Positions 24,101 through 40,000 of a stretch of DNA of 64,000 nucleotides are shown piece after piece (position 1 is the first letter of the stretch; each line of letters starts with the position of its first letter). The translations under genes were made by a program, and so were the position numbers. Origin of the DNA: Pelobates cultripes (Eukaryota > Chordata > Amphibia > Anura > Pelobatidae). The DNA lies in the NCBI GenBank assembly GCA_933207985.1, contig OW240916.1, positions 82,448,980-82,512,979 of the forward strand, in the 5' to 3' direction. Under the pieces are notes generated by a model. It did no database searches. It saw only the letters and a list, made by a program, of their open reading frames with translations, and was not told where the DNA came from.

Positions 24101-27100
24101 TTCGCTGTAATGGCACTAGTGAGCGAAACATATTTTTTGAGACCTGAATGCGGATTACCAAAGGGCAAGCTACTGAGTTTCTCTAAGCTTTTGTCCATTC
24201 TCATAGTTCTTATGTTCTTTGTTTTTGTTGCTCAGTCAGAAAGTTCACAGGAAACACCTGGCAATTCAAAGATAACTCCAGCAATAAAGGTAAGTTTAGC
24301 TGCTGTAGGCAGTTGTAAAGCTCATGTTGTAGACTTCATTCTATACATTGTCTGATGAGCTCCTCCAACCTGTAGTCTTAATCGATCAGCAGTCAAGGTC
24401 CACTACCTAGGTTACTCTACACCATTCTAATATGGGAGATGTTTCCTATCTAGCTCCTGTTGAGAAGGCTGATAAAGTGCACACAAAAATTGTGCTGCTG
24501 AAACATGAATTAATTAGGATTTAAAGGGACACTTTATTCATCCAAGCAGTCTGATTTTTGCACAGGGTGTGGTACAAGGAGCTCCCTTGTCTCTTTGCTC
24601 ATACTTGCTTAAAACTGCAGTGATTGTATCTTTTGTTGTGCCTTTTTTTTTTTTTTTTTAAATAATGGTTTTTGTTTTATTTTTCTCAAAAGTATCTTAG
24701 CAAATATAAGGAACAGGATTCCAACATAAAACACATCACTCAAAATGCAGAAGAAAATAGTTGCAGTTAAAAATACACATGGATACTTAAAATTTCAAAA
24801 TATGTAGAACATATTTGTAAAACAACCCAAAATTAGGTCACACAAGTGGTAAAAACAAGAGCTAAAGAGAGTAAGGGAAACAAGGAAAGCAGAAGGTGAT
24901 AAGAGAGAGAAATAATGAAACAAGCGTTGGTATTGCAGCAATAAAACAAAACAAACCCCTCCTGATATTCTGAAGGGGGGGGGGGGGAGTGTATCAGGTG
25001 AACATTTCTTCAGAAAATAATTTTATGAATATTGGACAGCAGCTGTAAGTTTTCATTTGACAGTGCCAGATTGTACATTGTAACCAGACCTGTTGCTGTA
25101 CAGATAGTCAAACTTACAAAATATATTGCTAGGTGGTTCATGCTTCCTGTTCAGCGGAGCGGTCCAAGGTTCCAGTGGACACCTCAGTGTAGGAGACACA
25201 AATGGACCAGTGTGGGCAAGCGCAGCACCTGAGTCATAAACATTATTACATTCTATAGTGTCAGAGGTTGCTCTGAGGATGCTGTTGGTATACCTGTTAG
25301 AAACGAGCAAAACAAGCAAGCATTGTTTTGTAAAAAAAATGTATAAATATTTTTAATTTTTTTTAAATTTATTTTAACTTTCACTCATGCAAAATAGTAA
25401 GGTGCATGCATGAATCACCATAGTTAGATTTACTGAACAGAAGTAGCAAGATTCAAACTTACTTTGTTACTTAGTCTTGGAAAAACCTCAGTGATTACTA
25501 TATCACTTTCCTCCTCTGTGGTTCATGTATTATATCAGCTCCCCATTCCTTCAATTTCACACTCTTTCCGCTAACTGCGTTTTCAGCCACAATGTGCATA
25601 CTATCTGCATACTAGCATCCACTTTGTTTTTGATATGGTACAAATATGTGTCCAAATATATCAGTGGTGGATGATGATTCATATGTCTGCTGTGAGCTTA
25701 TTTTGCTCAGCTGTTTTGTTCCAATTTACCATCGTTCATTATCTTTCACGGTCACTGTGGGATGCTGTTTACTGTAATGTCTGGGACTAAAGTGGGCATG
25801 TTGGTGTCCAACTCATAATATGGATCCTTTTAATTATTGGACCTTAGAGATATGCTAATTATTTAGGGCTTCTGGACAACTGTTGTACATGAATTTTGGA
25901 CAACTACTAGGAGGTGATCTGCTGTTTCCTATTGACTATATTATAGCACACACACATGTGCCTATACATGTAAGATTTTAAAACATTATTCTTTTAGGGA
26001 GTGTGTATGAATTAAAGAATGAGTAAATCACATATGTTAATCAGTGATCATCTGTAAAGATTACTAGCAAGGAGAAAGATTGAAAATGGACTTGTGCCTC
26101 GTATTATAAAGCACAGCCTTGAAAAATCTGTCTAGGAATAAAAGTTTTACAGTTCTAAACACAATTACCTAATCTGGAGCAAATGTTTAGTATGCACTGT
26201 TTAAGCCATGGATGATGAAAGTAGTCCAACTAATCAACTATATTGTAATGTGTATGAAGTGTAATTACTAGTAAGCTAGGCATTCCTACTTTTTACAGGT
26301 GAGTGGTCTAATCAAAACTCCCAGCCCTGGTCATGCCTATCCAAGTGATACTTATGTGTCTTAAGGTTAATAGATGCGAAAAGAGACCATTGGCATCTGT
26401 GCATATATTCATCTAACAATTCAGTGGTATTTAACTCTGTGTTGTTCTATAGGCCTCCCTCCAGCAGTACCGCAGTAATGCTGGATCCCCAGCCAACCAG
26501 TCTCCCACTTCTCCTGTCTCCAATCAAGGCTTCTCTCCAGGCAGCTCCCCTCAAGTAAGGCAAATGTGCCTTGGTTTTGTGTAGGCTTTGAGTCTTACCA
26601 TTACTGCCCCATGGTCTGTCATTGTACCTGTTGTGTGCTCCATGAATACTGTCCCATCTTGTTGCGTAGTATCCATAATTAGTTTTGTGAGTCTTGTTGG
26701 AGGTGCTTTGTAGTCTTTGTTGTAAGTGGATGATCTTCAAGCAGTCCTTTGGGAGACCTCTTCAAGTTATCTGTCTTCAAAGAGGATGAAAAAATCCAAA
26801 GGATTCTTCACATGCATTTCTGCAGCAAGTCAATCTTTAACAAGATCTAAAGGGTTTTAAGATGAAAAGAGTGAATTATACATATTTACAGTTGTTACAT
26901 GAAGAAGTGATTTACATCTATACTCATGTTTTAGATCTTGAAAGCTGAGCATTTGTGCTGTACTGCTGATTGAATAAAATTAAACTATATTTATAATAAA
27001 CTTCGCTAGAAATAAAAGGGCAGTTTCAGTGACCTTTTCACACAGCTAAAATGAGTTTATGTGCATTTCCATTTAATATACATAAGTCAAGTATTTGTGA

Positions 27101-30100
27101 ATGTTTAGTAGATGTCCCATTAATTAGTTTCTATAAATTTTTTATTGGTTTTAGGAAATTTGGAGTTCACAGAAAAGTAGTTGTAACTTATGTCAGTAAT
27201 TGTTACTAATTTGTACATCAAGTTGATGACTTTACACAAATGAGCATTTATACAGTTTAAATTGAGAAGGGGGATAGTGACCGTGCAAGTAACACCATCA
27301 ACATCAGGCAATTAGCCAAGTTTTGTAATGTTTCTATCTTCAAGTTGAACTTGACAGCATTTGTCTGTCCTTACTACACTACTTTTCATTAAACAGTGAC
27401 TTGATTAGAGGTTTTACAAAATAAAATTCTAATAACAGAGCGGGGTTGCTCCTTTTGACACGTTTGCAGTCTTTTCAATCTGTCAATCAGGCAGCCGGAT
27501 TACTATCTTTGTATTGCGCATGCATGGTCAGCTGATCACTTTCACTCTTTCTATATGATGAATGGAACTTCAGCTGGTGGTAAACTACTTATGTCATATA
27601 TCATTACTGGATCAGAGTTTATGGAATAACCTCAGAGCCAATAGAAAACAATGAGACCCTCCTGATTGGTGCTTCTTCCTGATGAAGAAGGACTTCTGCC
27701 TGGAGCAGCAGTCAGCATCTCTAAAGCACTGTGATCTTCATCAAACTAGTTGCACATTTCCTCACACTTACACATTAATCAGACAGTCACATGCAAAATT
27801 CCCAATCATGAATCTTAAATAAACTAAATAAAATTACATGTTCATGAATCTAAAAATATATATTTATTTTTATTCCTGTGCATTTGACATGGGTATGGGG
27901 AGTTAAAAACCCTCACAGCAAATTGATTCCTTTGTCACAAACAAGTTTCTTGATGGGTGGGAGCCTTTCATTGAATTTTTGCTTCTGGGAATCAGAAGGC
28001 CTTTTGAAAAACAAAGGAAGGTTAGACTGTGCAGTAAATCCAGTTACTGGTTCCTAAAACAAAAGTAATTTGTTACTTTAGAAAAGAAAAAAAAAAAAGA
28101 TTCTAAATTTTCTAACCATTTTTAAAGTAAATGAAAAATTGTTTAGGAGAATAAAGACTATTACCAGTCTCAGAACGAACCAACGATAGACAATCTGTCA
28201 CACAAAGTAAAACATTTTTATTTTCGGTCTATAATATGAAAACCAATTACATTAACCGTAATCTGCAAATAAAGGCAACTCAACAAACGTATTAAATGTG
28301 TAGAAACATTTGAAGAAATATATGGTTGGTACCTGCTAAAGCCTGGAAGACAAGAATATTTGCTTGTAGGCAATCTTATAATCGTATTATATAGTAGAAC
28401 TGCCTGCATATACAGTGTTTGGTAAGCTTTGGGATAATTGTTTTCTTTATTTGATATAACTTGGAAAACACAAATGTGAGCCGATGGGTTATTCAACCTT
28501 CTACCCACTTATTTAATATATGTATATATGTGATTTATCCATTGAGTAAGGGTAAAATATTTAGTGCATTTTCGAGTTATCCAGTGTGTGATGTACCTCA
28601 GTAGCAACGAGACTCTTGAATGGTGTACTAACAAACCATCCTTTCAAGTTGTGTACTCTAATGCAGTGGAAACTGCTCTATTGCTTATAATAGCAGCCAA
28701 CCTACCCATGCACTGAAGTCAAAGTACTTATGCCAGCCATCTAGGAAGATCTGAAAAACTGGTCATTCTGTCTTCAATATATTCTCAACATTCATTTTAA
28801 ATGATTTTAAGATGTTGTCAGAATAAACCACAGACTCATTAAGTTACATTCATATATGCTCATCAGACAAGCAGATATTTGATTCCCGCTGAATAAATAT
28901 ATTGATGCGTTGTAACATTTTGCTGAATGTTGATATGTTAATCTTTATCATAATCATGCATGCCTGCTTTAACATCAGTGTGCTTGAGTGTATGAGGAAG
29001 GTTTGTCCATAACAATGTGTTAGTCACCAGGAATGGCAGTATACTACTAATCGTTTTTTTTTACTCAATGGCTTTACATGATACTAAACCTGTTATTTAA
29101 AATTAGAAAATACTTAACCCCGAAAGACATCTTCTAAAATGTTCAATAGATTATATTTATTATAATTAAGTAGGTAGATAGTACAGAGTGCAAAAACAGA
29201 ATTACAAGGACACTGCCCATATCGGTCAGTGCTCCTTATAGTGTTTTGCTGTTTATGTTTATAGTATATCTGTTCATTTCTCAAAATGCTTAAAGTAGGC
29301 TTTCCCCCAGATTTCTACTAGCCCTAGCTCTGTAACCAGCTCAAATGTATTTTTTTGTTATAGAATGCTATCTTAGATGAGTTAAAAGTGTAAAGATTGC
29401 AGGTTCGTATCTGGTCCCCCACCAGAGATATTCAGCCTGAAATTGAGAATGAATGTTTAAAAAAAAAAAAAAAAAAAAATTTCTTGCCCCAATAAAATAG
29501 TCTCAAACCTGAAATGTTATACATGCACACTACTTACTTAAGAGTCCCCTAAAAATAATTACGACAAAGACACAAATTATAAATAGACCTTAAAAGTAGA
29601 ACATTTGAGCATCACATTAGGACTTAAGTTGTAAGTCTAAGGAACGAGAATATGAAAAATGTTTTTGTATGTGCATGTACCTTGCAATGTGCTCTAGAAA
29701 TCCGTTTTTATTCCAATGAACTGAGTTAAGATTTTCTTAAGCCTCAGTATAATCAAATGTAGTCCTGCGCTATGAAGCGAAGATGGCCACCGTGGTTAAA
29801 CCAAGTAAAATAAAAAGCTGATCATTTTGCAGTACATAGAGGTAATCAGTCAGAAATATTAGGGAAAATATACTGGATCACTTGAGATGGATTACACTGT
29901 GCAATAAAATAATTTTTAAAATGTAGATTTTTGTTTACATGAAGTGGGTAGTGAGGCTGTGCGAGTTTCAGCCAGGGGAAGTGTGACAACAGCTGCATAA
30001 ACAAAGAACTGTAATGCTTAAATAACAGAGAACTGAACAGTGAGAATGTATGGGCATGATCTATACACCAAAACCACTTAATGTAGCTACATTTATTTTG

Positions 30101-33100
30101 GGGTTTATGGTCTCCCTTTAAACAAGTAAAATAAAATACAGCTAAAACCTGTCTCCATAACGGTGCTGAAGCAAAGTTCTACCTGCAGCCCAGTCCTAAT
30201 GTCACTCCCCTTGCAAGATGGAGATGAATGTCTTGGAAGGCAGGCTGTGGGGAGGGCTTGAATGGCACATCAGACATCCAAACAGACATCCCAATAGCAC
30301 TGCATTAGATGAAGTTACACCTCTGACAGTAAACGGGTTAAACTCCATATACAGACTCCAGGTACCATGACCACTTAAAATCAGTGAAATGGTTATGGTG
30401 CTTGGAAGTAACCCTTTAATCCCCAATTTACCTTGCATGGTATTGTGGAAAGAAACACATGAGTACTTGTGCTTGTATGACATTTCTTTGCAGATTACAG
30501 AGAGCCATATGTTTGTACAGGTTTTTCAATTGTGCTGAACACTATTCATCCAGTAAATTATTCAGTGCATTTACTGGGATAAAGGAATTACGTACTGTAA
30601 TTTCCAGAGAAGTCAACATTCCCACTTTATATTCTGTGATTTTCCTGTATCTATATAGGGATAGAGTAGTGTTACATTAATCACTATGATTGTCATCGGT
30701 TTGTAAAGTGAAATTTAACCTGTTACAGAAGTATTGGGTTAGGGGTACAAGAATTGGATTTTTTTTGTGTGTCCCTTATCATGGTCTGAAATATTAGTAT
30801 AGGAGAAATTATATCAAACACACAGAAGGTGTGGGAAAAAATAAACGATGAAGACAACCTGCACTGTTTATGACCTATACAAATACTTTGAGAGATGGTT
30901 GAATTCTGTGACGCTCTTGGTATCAGGTTACACAGACTCACTCCGGACACAGGTCATAGAAAAACAAACCATTATTTATTCAAAGCCCGGCTACGGTCTC
31001 ATCAGCCTATACTTATCTAAAAAAGCATTAACTACGTATTAAGCATTTCTATCATTCCTACACATGCACCCTGGTCCTTTGTCGTTTTGCAACTGTCTAA
31101 AAGTGTCATCACAGTGTAAACATGTCTGTGGGATAATGCACAGACAGTATATGTACAATGGCTGCTATTGGCCTGGACTGAAGGAAAGAGGTAAATTGAG
31201 CTTTTATGGGCTATATTTTGTTTTATGCTGCCTGTGTGTACACATGATTGGAGGGGCATGGGTTAATTACCAGCACTAAGTAAAGTACATGTAAAACCAC
31301 ACCACGCATTTCACCATTAAAACATTGAATATCCATTGTTTTCATAAACCGTGAAATTGTCATCTGGCGTTGGTTGCTGTATTTTATACTTTCTGAATAC
31401 TGTATACACGGGCAGTTTTATTTACATGAGCAGATTACAAGATTGCTCAACATCTCTACATCTCAGATTGCAGTAATTCACAAACTGAGGATACCACACT
31501 CACACTTAGCAATCCCAGGTGCTTATCAGTACCAGGGTTGGCAAAACCCAGTTTAGTAGATCAAATTAATTAGGTCCAGGCACTCAGGACTCTGTGTAGG
31601 CCGAAATGTTGCAGTTAATACACATTTGTGTGTATTAGATAATTACTCTTAAGATGTCTTTAAAGTTTATTTTATATTTAATGCAGACTGCATAGAATAG
31701 TACCACTTTGTCTTTATGTCCTTTGCTTTCCGACCTTCTCTCGGCCCAATTATAAAGCTTAAGTCCAACATCCAATTAGGAAAATCTTTAGCTTTATTAA
31801 CTGTCTTAAAGCGCATTCAAAGCTTCCATCTCGACCTTGTAAATGTGTCTGTGTATTTCAAATCACAAAAAAATGTGGCTTAAAAATTTCACTTGGCACA
31901 TACCATTTTCTTGGCATATTATCTAGGTGTAGAAGCAGGATGTTTCAAAGAAACTGTGATTAAGGTTTACTGATGTTACAATGCAGTGTGTGTTCAAAGT
32001 GTGAAGACAACATAAGAGCAATCCGGAAACCATATGATGGCATTACATGTGTGTGACATCTATAAATTAAATTGGCTTTTGAATAGATATTTTCATTTAT
32101 ATATCAACTACTCCACTCCAATGCAGGTTACATAGCTAAAATAAACATTTAATCATGCAAAGACCTGGAAGCATTAAAAAGGATTTATTTTATAAATGAG
32201 TAAGTAAAGTAGTAAAGCTTTAGATAACTTCCCCTGGAAGAAAGGTATAGGTATAAAACTTGTCCTGGATATCTTATCAAAATATAGGAACCAATGCGAC
32301 TAAAATATGTGCAGAACCCCCTTCATAACAAATCATCCAAAAATCTACAATGATTTGTCAATCTAAACAATCCAGCATTGGCCAAGGTTTTGGAAGAGTT
32401 AAATAAAACCTTTTTTTTAGTTATTTTTTTTTTTTTTTTTAAACCCCCATGCCTAATGTTCCTGTTATCCCCATTTTCATTTATACTTATCTACATGTCT
32501 CTTTACAAATGTTAATCAAAAAATTGAGAAGTACTGTGTCCAACAATCAATCAAGGCAAAATATACTGTGCTATAATATCTGTTGGTTGTGTGCAAGTTT
32601 GCCTACATTACAAGATACATTTGGCTAGCAGTTGTTGGTAGCATCCATTAGATTTTATTATAACTGATGTTTCTAGTTACACTGTGTGATAACATAATTT
32701 GAAATGTTTTAAACGGGGATTTTTGAAGTGGAACGGTCACTGCGGAGATTGCACCATTGAATTAAAATTTGAAAATCACCTATAACATATGTTAACCTTT
32801 TTCATTTGATGCTTTTTTTTTTTTTTTTTTTTCAATTGTATATTAAGGATTTCGTGACACCATATTACAGTTCAGTCCTGGCACAGCCAGGGCACAAAAT
32901 GCAAATGAGGGGTACAAAAATATTCTTTCATTTTCTCTTCTGCGATTTATGTTCAAGGGCTGAAAAAAGTTGGCAGAAAAAGGGCAACATTTAAAAAACA
33001 ATGACAGGAGCAAAAGTAAGAAGGCATAATTGAGGTGTAGACTTATACATGTAATTTTTTAAAACTCACAAAAAAAAAATTGTTAAATATAAGGCACAAG

Positions 33101-36100
33101 TAAGCAAACTACGACAAATTAGTTTCACTATTCTCTCCTTATGCACGGGATGTTGCAAAACCAAAATTAATGCTCTGTTTACTGTAAATTATGCCATTTT
33201 CATACTAAAAGTACAGTAACAATATTTGTCAATAATAAAGGATGGTATACGTGAGGTGACTGAGTCCATTTTGTAGGTAAAGGCAGAAGATGTATTTCTA
33301 AAAAGAACATCCTTTATTGGAAAGTGTTAACTTTCCAAATGAAAGCATGCTAAATAACATATAACACAATAAGTTTTAAGAGACTGAATAGAAGTATGAA
33401 TAATAAGGGCTACCACAATCCAGTCTGTTGTCCAATGTGTGTAAAACCTGTGATTTTTTTTAAAATCAATTTGGCATTGTTTTCTGTTGTGTCTGATAAA
33501 GAGTAAATATTGGAAGTATGCAAATTGTATCTTTGATACTTGTTTTATTCAATGTAGTTAAGAGATAAACCTGATGTCACAGAAAGCTCTTGGTGAGCGT
33601 GAGCTCCATCCAAACTCCCAGTAGGATAGTCCTGCCTTTAACGCAACATAATTGGCTATTTAACTTACACAGCTTGTACTTAGCTGAATTCACTAGGAAT
33701 TATGATATTCTTCTGTATATTTCTTTGTTCATAATGTTTTCTAGAGTTGAACTATTATGTACTGGACATGACCTGTACACAGTGTGTGTAAAGGATTATG
33801 ATCTTGAGGTTTCATATCTTTCTTACCCTGCTGTGACATATTGTAGATATGAAGACCGCTGCTTTATAACAAAATAATTGAATGTCTTACATTTTATATT
33901 GTCTGTTTCTTTTCGTACTTTCATCTTGTGCTTTAAAACCTTGCCTCACTTGTGCCAAAGGTTGTGCTCTGTGGTGGTACACCTGTGTAATATGTGTTAC
34001 ATTATAATCGTTTGCAAGAAATGGTTTCCCTATCGATTTATGTAAAGCATAGTTACAATTAATAATTAAAATAATGTGTTGAAAATTACATCGGTATAGT
34101 TTTTACAATTTTAGTAGGATGGATACAATTCCTGTTTGACCTCTAGAGGGGAAAAAAAAGGACACTTTAGTCCCCTAAACACTATTTTGCTGATCTTATT
34201 TTGAGTGCCAATTTCATTAGTTAACGTCCTGCTGGCTATCAATAAGACCGACAAGAAGGTTTCCTGCTTACTTGTTTTGAACTACTGGATGCTTTTCTAT
34301 GAGAAGCACTCTGTTGGTGGAATGTGGCGATTAAGTCTAATGTGCCATATCTCTTTGAGAATCATTGGGTTGGCCTGGAGATAAGTCCAGTCTTTTTCGC
34401 TAACTTTCTCAATGGGGAGCTGCTTACCCAAGGCTTCGTGATTGACAGGAAGTGTAGGGCCAGAGCAATAAGCCACCAAACTTTTCAGAATTTTTTAACC
34501 ATTCATTAATGATGTAACTATTTCAGGTAAGATGGCGTCTGGAACCTCCACACACCTTAACAACTTAGTTGCAGTAAAAATGTTAGGGTGGCCAGAGTGG
34601 TCTTTTAAATAGCATGGTAACACAATAGATCTCCCTTTGCTTTAAAATTACACATTAAGTATATTATTATTGCAGTTCAAACTGTTAACTGCAGCTGTAA
34701 ATATAAGGTTACCGGTAATTGTAAAATCAAAGAATGTGCAATTAACAACTTCAAAACTTTAGCCATTAAAGCCATCCATGCATTTTTCTCACACCACCTA
34801 AATGTTACAAAAATGGAATTTCCAAATTGTTTGAAATATTGCAAGATGTGCGATACCTTATCATCTGTGAAGGTCTCTGGAGATATCCTACTCATTTTGA
34901 TGAATGCTTAAATAAAAAATAAAATTGGGCATGTTTACATACATTTATTTTAATTAGCTATCTCAGGACAGCAAGCTATACAGACAATTGCCATTTTTTG
35001 CAATACTTGTTTGCTTCTTATATATGCTATGTTTTATAAGAAAGATAATTCTTACTTCTGTTTATTCATATGACTGTAATATTCCTGTGCTGCAATTTAC
35101 ATTGGAAACATTTCCAACCTGTCTATTTTTGTTTTAGCATTCAATCCTTGGAAGTATGTTTGGTGACTCTTATTATGACCAGCAGATGAGTGCACGGCAA
35201 ACTAATGCCCTTTCTCACCAGGTAAAGTAATGCACATGGATAATTTATCTCTTGTTCACTGTTGTATGTAAACTCACTTATACCTGTCATTGTTGCTTAT
35301 TTAACCCCTTAAGGACGGAACCAAATGTACACGTTGTTAACAAAATAAATGTAAACAAAACCTGGTATTTGCGCTACATGTCTGTCCAACCGTAATACAC
35401 CTCTTTCATAGTAAATGCACCCACCCTTATTATATATCATTTTATTCAGGGGAAACAGGGCTTTCATTTAATATCAAATATTTAGCTATGAAACATAATT
35501 TAATATGAAAAAAATGGGAGAAAATACGATTTATTTTTATTTTTTTTAGTTCTACATGATATTTTAACGGTCAGTGTCATAATACTGTTTGCTTTTACTG
35601 CAATATAATACACATATTTGTATTCAGTAAAGTCTCACGTGTAAGACAGTACCCCCTATGTACAGGTTTTATGGCGTTTTGGGAAGTTACAGGGTCAAAT
35701 ATAGCACGTTACACTTGAAATTGAAATTCGCCAGATTGGTTACGTTGCCTTTGAGACTGTATAGTAGCCCGGGAATGAAATTTACACCCATAATGGCATA
35801 CCATTTGCAATAGTAGACAACCCAAGGTATTGCAAATGGGTATGTCCAGTCTTTTTTAGTAGCCATTTGGTCACAAACACTGGCCAAAGTTAGCGTTAGT
35901 ATTTGTTTGTGTGTGAAAAATGCAAAAACGCCAATTTTGGCCAGTGTTTGTGACTAAGTGGCTACTAAAAAAGACTGGACATACCCTGTTTGCAATACCT
36001 TGAGTTGTCTACTATTGCAAATGGTATGCCATCATAGGGGTCATTTTCATTCTTGGGCTACCATAGGGTCTCAAAGGCAATGTAACCAATCTGGCGAATT

Positions 36101-36534
36101 TTAATGTTACGCTGTAAGTTTTGAAAACACCATAAAACCTGTACATGAGGGGTACTGTTGTACTCGGGAGACTTCGCTGAACACAAATATTTGTGTTTCA
36201 AAACAGTAAAAAAGTATCGCAGCAATAATATCGTCCGTGTAAGTGCTGTTTGTGCATGAAAAATGCAAAAAACTTCACTTTTACTGGCGATATCATCGTT
36301 GTAATACATTTTACTGTTTTGAAACACTAATATTTGTGTTCAGCGAAGTCTCCCGAGTAGAACAGTACCCCCCATGTACAGGTTTTATGGTGTCTTGGAA
36401 AGTTATAGGGTTAAATATAGTGCTAGCAAATTAAATTCCCTTTACTTTCGCATGGGTTGTCAGGCAGGTCCCGCTAATTGTAATTAATTAAGATACCTAA
36501 TTATGTAAAAATAATACATAAATATATATGAATT

Positions 36535-36616
<82 letters not shown>

Positions 36617-37008
36617 CTATATAATTTAAAAAAACTATTTTTATTTATATATAGGTATATATATAGTGATATATACGTATATATTTATGTATATAGATAT
36701 ATATATTATTTCGTTCTACGTGTATTTTGATATAAATATATATTAATTTCACAATACAGTTAGAACGAAATAACACACATCTATATATTTTTTAATTATT
36801 TATTTTTAATTATTTTTTTAATTTTATTTTTAACGTATTTACATTTTAATTTTTTTTAATGATATATATAAGTATATATATAACAATAATTATATATATA
36901 TTTAATCAGTATCAGTCTACGTGTAATTTGATATTAATATATATATAATTATATATATATATATATATACTAATAGTAAAATACACCTAGACGGTGTACA
37001 TGTGTGTA

Positions 37009-37099
<91 letters not shown>

Positions 37100-40000
37100 T
37101 TAGATCATATATATATAATATATATATATGATTTAAGTATATATAATTTTTTTTTTAACACTGATTAACTTATTTTAATTTTATTTTCAGCCAGCAGGGG
37201 GACCACCTGTAATTACAGGCAGCCCCCCTGCTGGCAATACAGAAGCCAGCTATCCCCGGCCATGTGATTGTGGGGTCCTCGCTAGGACCCCACTCTCACA
37301 CGGCCGGGGGGCTTCCTGGAGGACGGACGTGCCGTGGGGGGCTCCCTGGGAGTCCCCCCCACCGCGATCGCCGGCGTGGGACCGCCGGCGACCGGGTAAG
37401 TACCGAAAGACCGGAGGGCGTACTATTACGCCCGGCGGCGTTTAGAGCTGCCTATTAGAGGGCATAATAGTACGCCCTCCGGTCTAAAGGGGTTAAATGC
37501 TATGTGCTTTAAATGTTTTATTATTTGAAAGAAAAAACATTAAGTAGAAGGGGCAGGTTTAATGGAGTATCTTGTTCGAGAATCCTATAAACTATTGGTT
37601 CCTGTCTGATTTTTTACAAAAAAAAGCATTTAACCTAATTAGGAAAAATACTGATTTTTCTTTCTTTTTTTTTTCCTAATGCTAGTCAATTAAAGGAACA
37701 CTATAGTCACCTAAATTACTTTAGCTAAATGAAGCAGTTTTAGTGTATAGATCATTCCCATGCAATTTCACTGCTCAATTCAGTGTCATTTAGGAGTTAA
37801 ATCACTTTGTTTCTGTTTTTACAGCCCTAGCCACACCTCCCCTGGCTATGATTGACAGAGCCTGCATGAAAAAAAAAACTGGTTTCCCTTTCAAACAGAT
37901 GTAATTTACCTTAAATAATTGTATCTCAATCTCTAAATTGAACTTTAATCACATACAGGAGGCTCTTGCAGGGTCTTGCAAGCTATTAACATAGCAGGGG
38001 ATAAGAAAATCTTAAACAGAACTTGGAATAAAGAAAGCCTAAATAGGGCTCTCTTTACAGGAAGTGTTTATGGAAGGCTGTGCAAGTCACATACAGGGAG
38101 GTGTGACTAGGGTTCATAAACAAAGGGATTTAACTCCTAAATGGCAGAGGATTGAGCAGTGAGACTGCAGGGGCATGTTCTATACACCAAAACTGCTTCA
38201 TTAAGCTAAAGTTGTTCAGGTGACTATAGTGTCCCTTTAATATACAGTACAAAGTATCACATGAAAAGTTTACTGCACCAGAAACAGTTGATACATGTCC
38301 AGGACTGGTTGAGCAGTTTTTTAATTTTTTTTTTTTTATTAATGGTATAGGTCAATAAGTGATAATGGTAAAAGAATTGCAGTAGCATGTACTTCAGTAT
38401 AGATTAGGTGCAGTGTGCATGAACATCAGGACAGAGGAAGTACAATAATGTAAAAGCATGATCTGATGCTTGCTTCACAGCGGTTATATTTTGAGTGAGC
38501 AACTCACATAAAAAGGACGGTGAGCTGATGATATTCTGAATAGATTGGTTTTCATGGCTTCTAGTTTTCATTCAGTGTTAATATTAAGAAGTATTCATTT
38601 AGTATGCTTTCTCTATGCTGACTTGGAACTTGAGAAATATTGGGCCCCAGCCACTTTTAGGTAAGTAAAAGAGAGAGAAAATTTAGAGTCAGTGCAGATG
38701 AAAGGGACAAAGATATGACCTTTATGATGGATGAACATATAACAATATATGATGGGGAAAATAATTGGTGAGCATTAAGGTTGAGAAGGATATGTACATG
38801 ATAGAACACTAGTATGAGGTTTAGTAGTGTGAGTAACATTTAGGGTTCTAAACTAAAGTGACTCTTGTCAGGAATTCATAATGAATTTCAAATTAAACTT
38901 CAAAGTAACAAAACTGGACGCCTAGCTGACTTGGAACGTTTTCCCAGTTTGGTTGCAATTCATTTTGAATCTATGAATGCCTAATAGTTCTCACTTACAA
39001 ACCCTGTTTGTAAATCAATTGAAGATGGATAGCTGGAAATTATTGCAGCAGTAGGCCTATAATATTCCTGTTACTATGGTTCAGCATGGAAAATATTTGA
39101 GTTACAGTAGTTAAGCCTGTGAAGATAAATGTAGAAATAGAGAGCACAGAAAAAGAATCAATGTCTGTTTGCCATGTTTCACTGAAAATCGCTATTGATG
39201 TGAGTAGTGATGGACTGAAAAAAATCCTGGTTTACCACTTTGATGCTTCTTCAAATCCAGAAAAAGACAGCATGTCATTTGTGTTAGAAAATCTACAAAA
39301 GTGAATGTTAGTAGTCAAGATCTACAGAAATATACAGAGTATGGAGTGAATAAGGTAGAAGAGATAAAGTAACTACATAATATATGTCTAGACAAGTCTT
39401 GTTGGAGAGTAGATTTGGTCAAAGTCATAGTTACCAGTCATAGTTGGATTATAAGCTTTGTTGTTTTAGAAGGGGGGGAAAAAGGAAATGTATTCTTTAT
39501 CGCAGATCTTTTTCGTTTTTATTTTCTGTTGAAATAGGGAACAGGATTAAAATACTGTTATTACTTTGACAAGTTATTGTGGGCTAATGCATTAATAAAT
39601 GCTCCATATTTACAAAAAAAAAAATTACAAAAGCAGTACTTTAGAGTAAAGTGCACACTGTGAGCTTACATCCATTAGTACAGTCATGAAGCGGAGAAAC
39701 AGTCGGAAATCCCACATTTCTGTCATTTACTTGAACAGCTGTTTTATAGGTAATATTAACTGAATCGTTTGCAGTCAGTTTTCTGCCATCTCCATTTAGA
39801 TCTGCCATTATATATAGTCTTGAGTTAAAGGTAAACAGTCCTGCATTTTTGGACTGGGAAACAAACTACTATATTCTCCAGCTTTGCACCAGAATTGCTC
39901 TTTATACAGAACCATTCTTTACATTTGCTTTGCTTGATCCAGTGTTTAGAAGCATGTGCTTTGGAACTGGATTTTTCCTCCTCATTCTGACTAATAAAAC

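Noticed and set aside
37264..37458. GC-rich open frame and CpG-dense patch as a gene or promoter island
   Set aside because: It lies wholly within the TTAA-flanked element and has inverted-repeat structure; no domain is recognisable.
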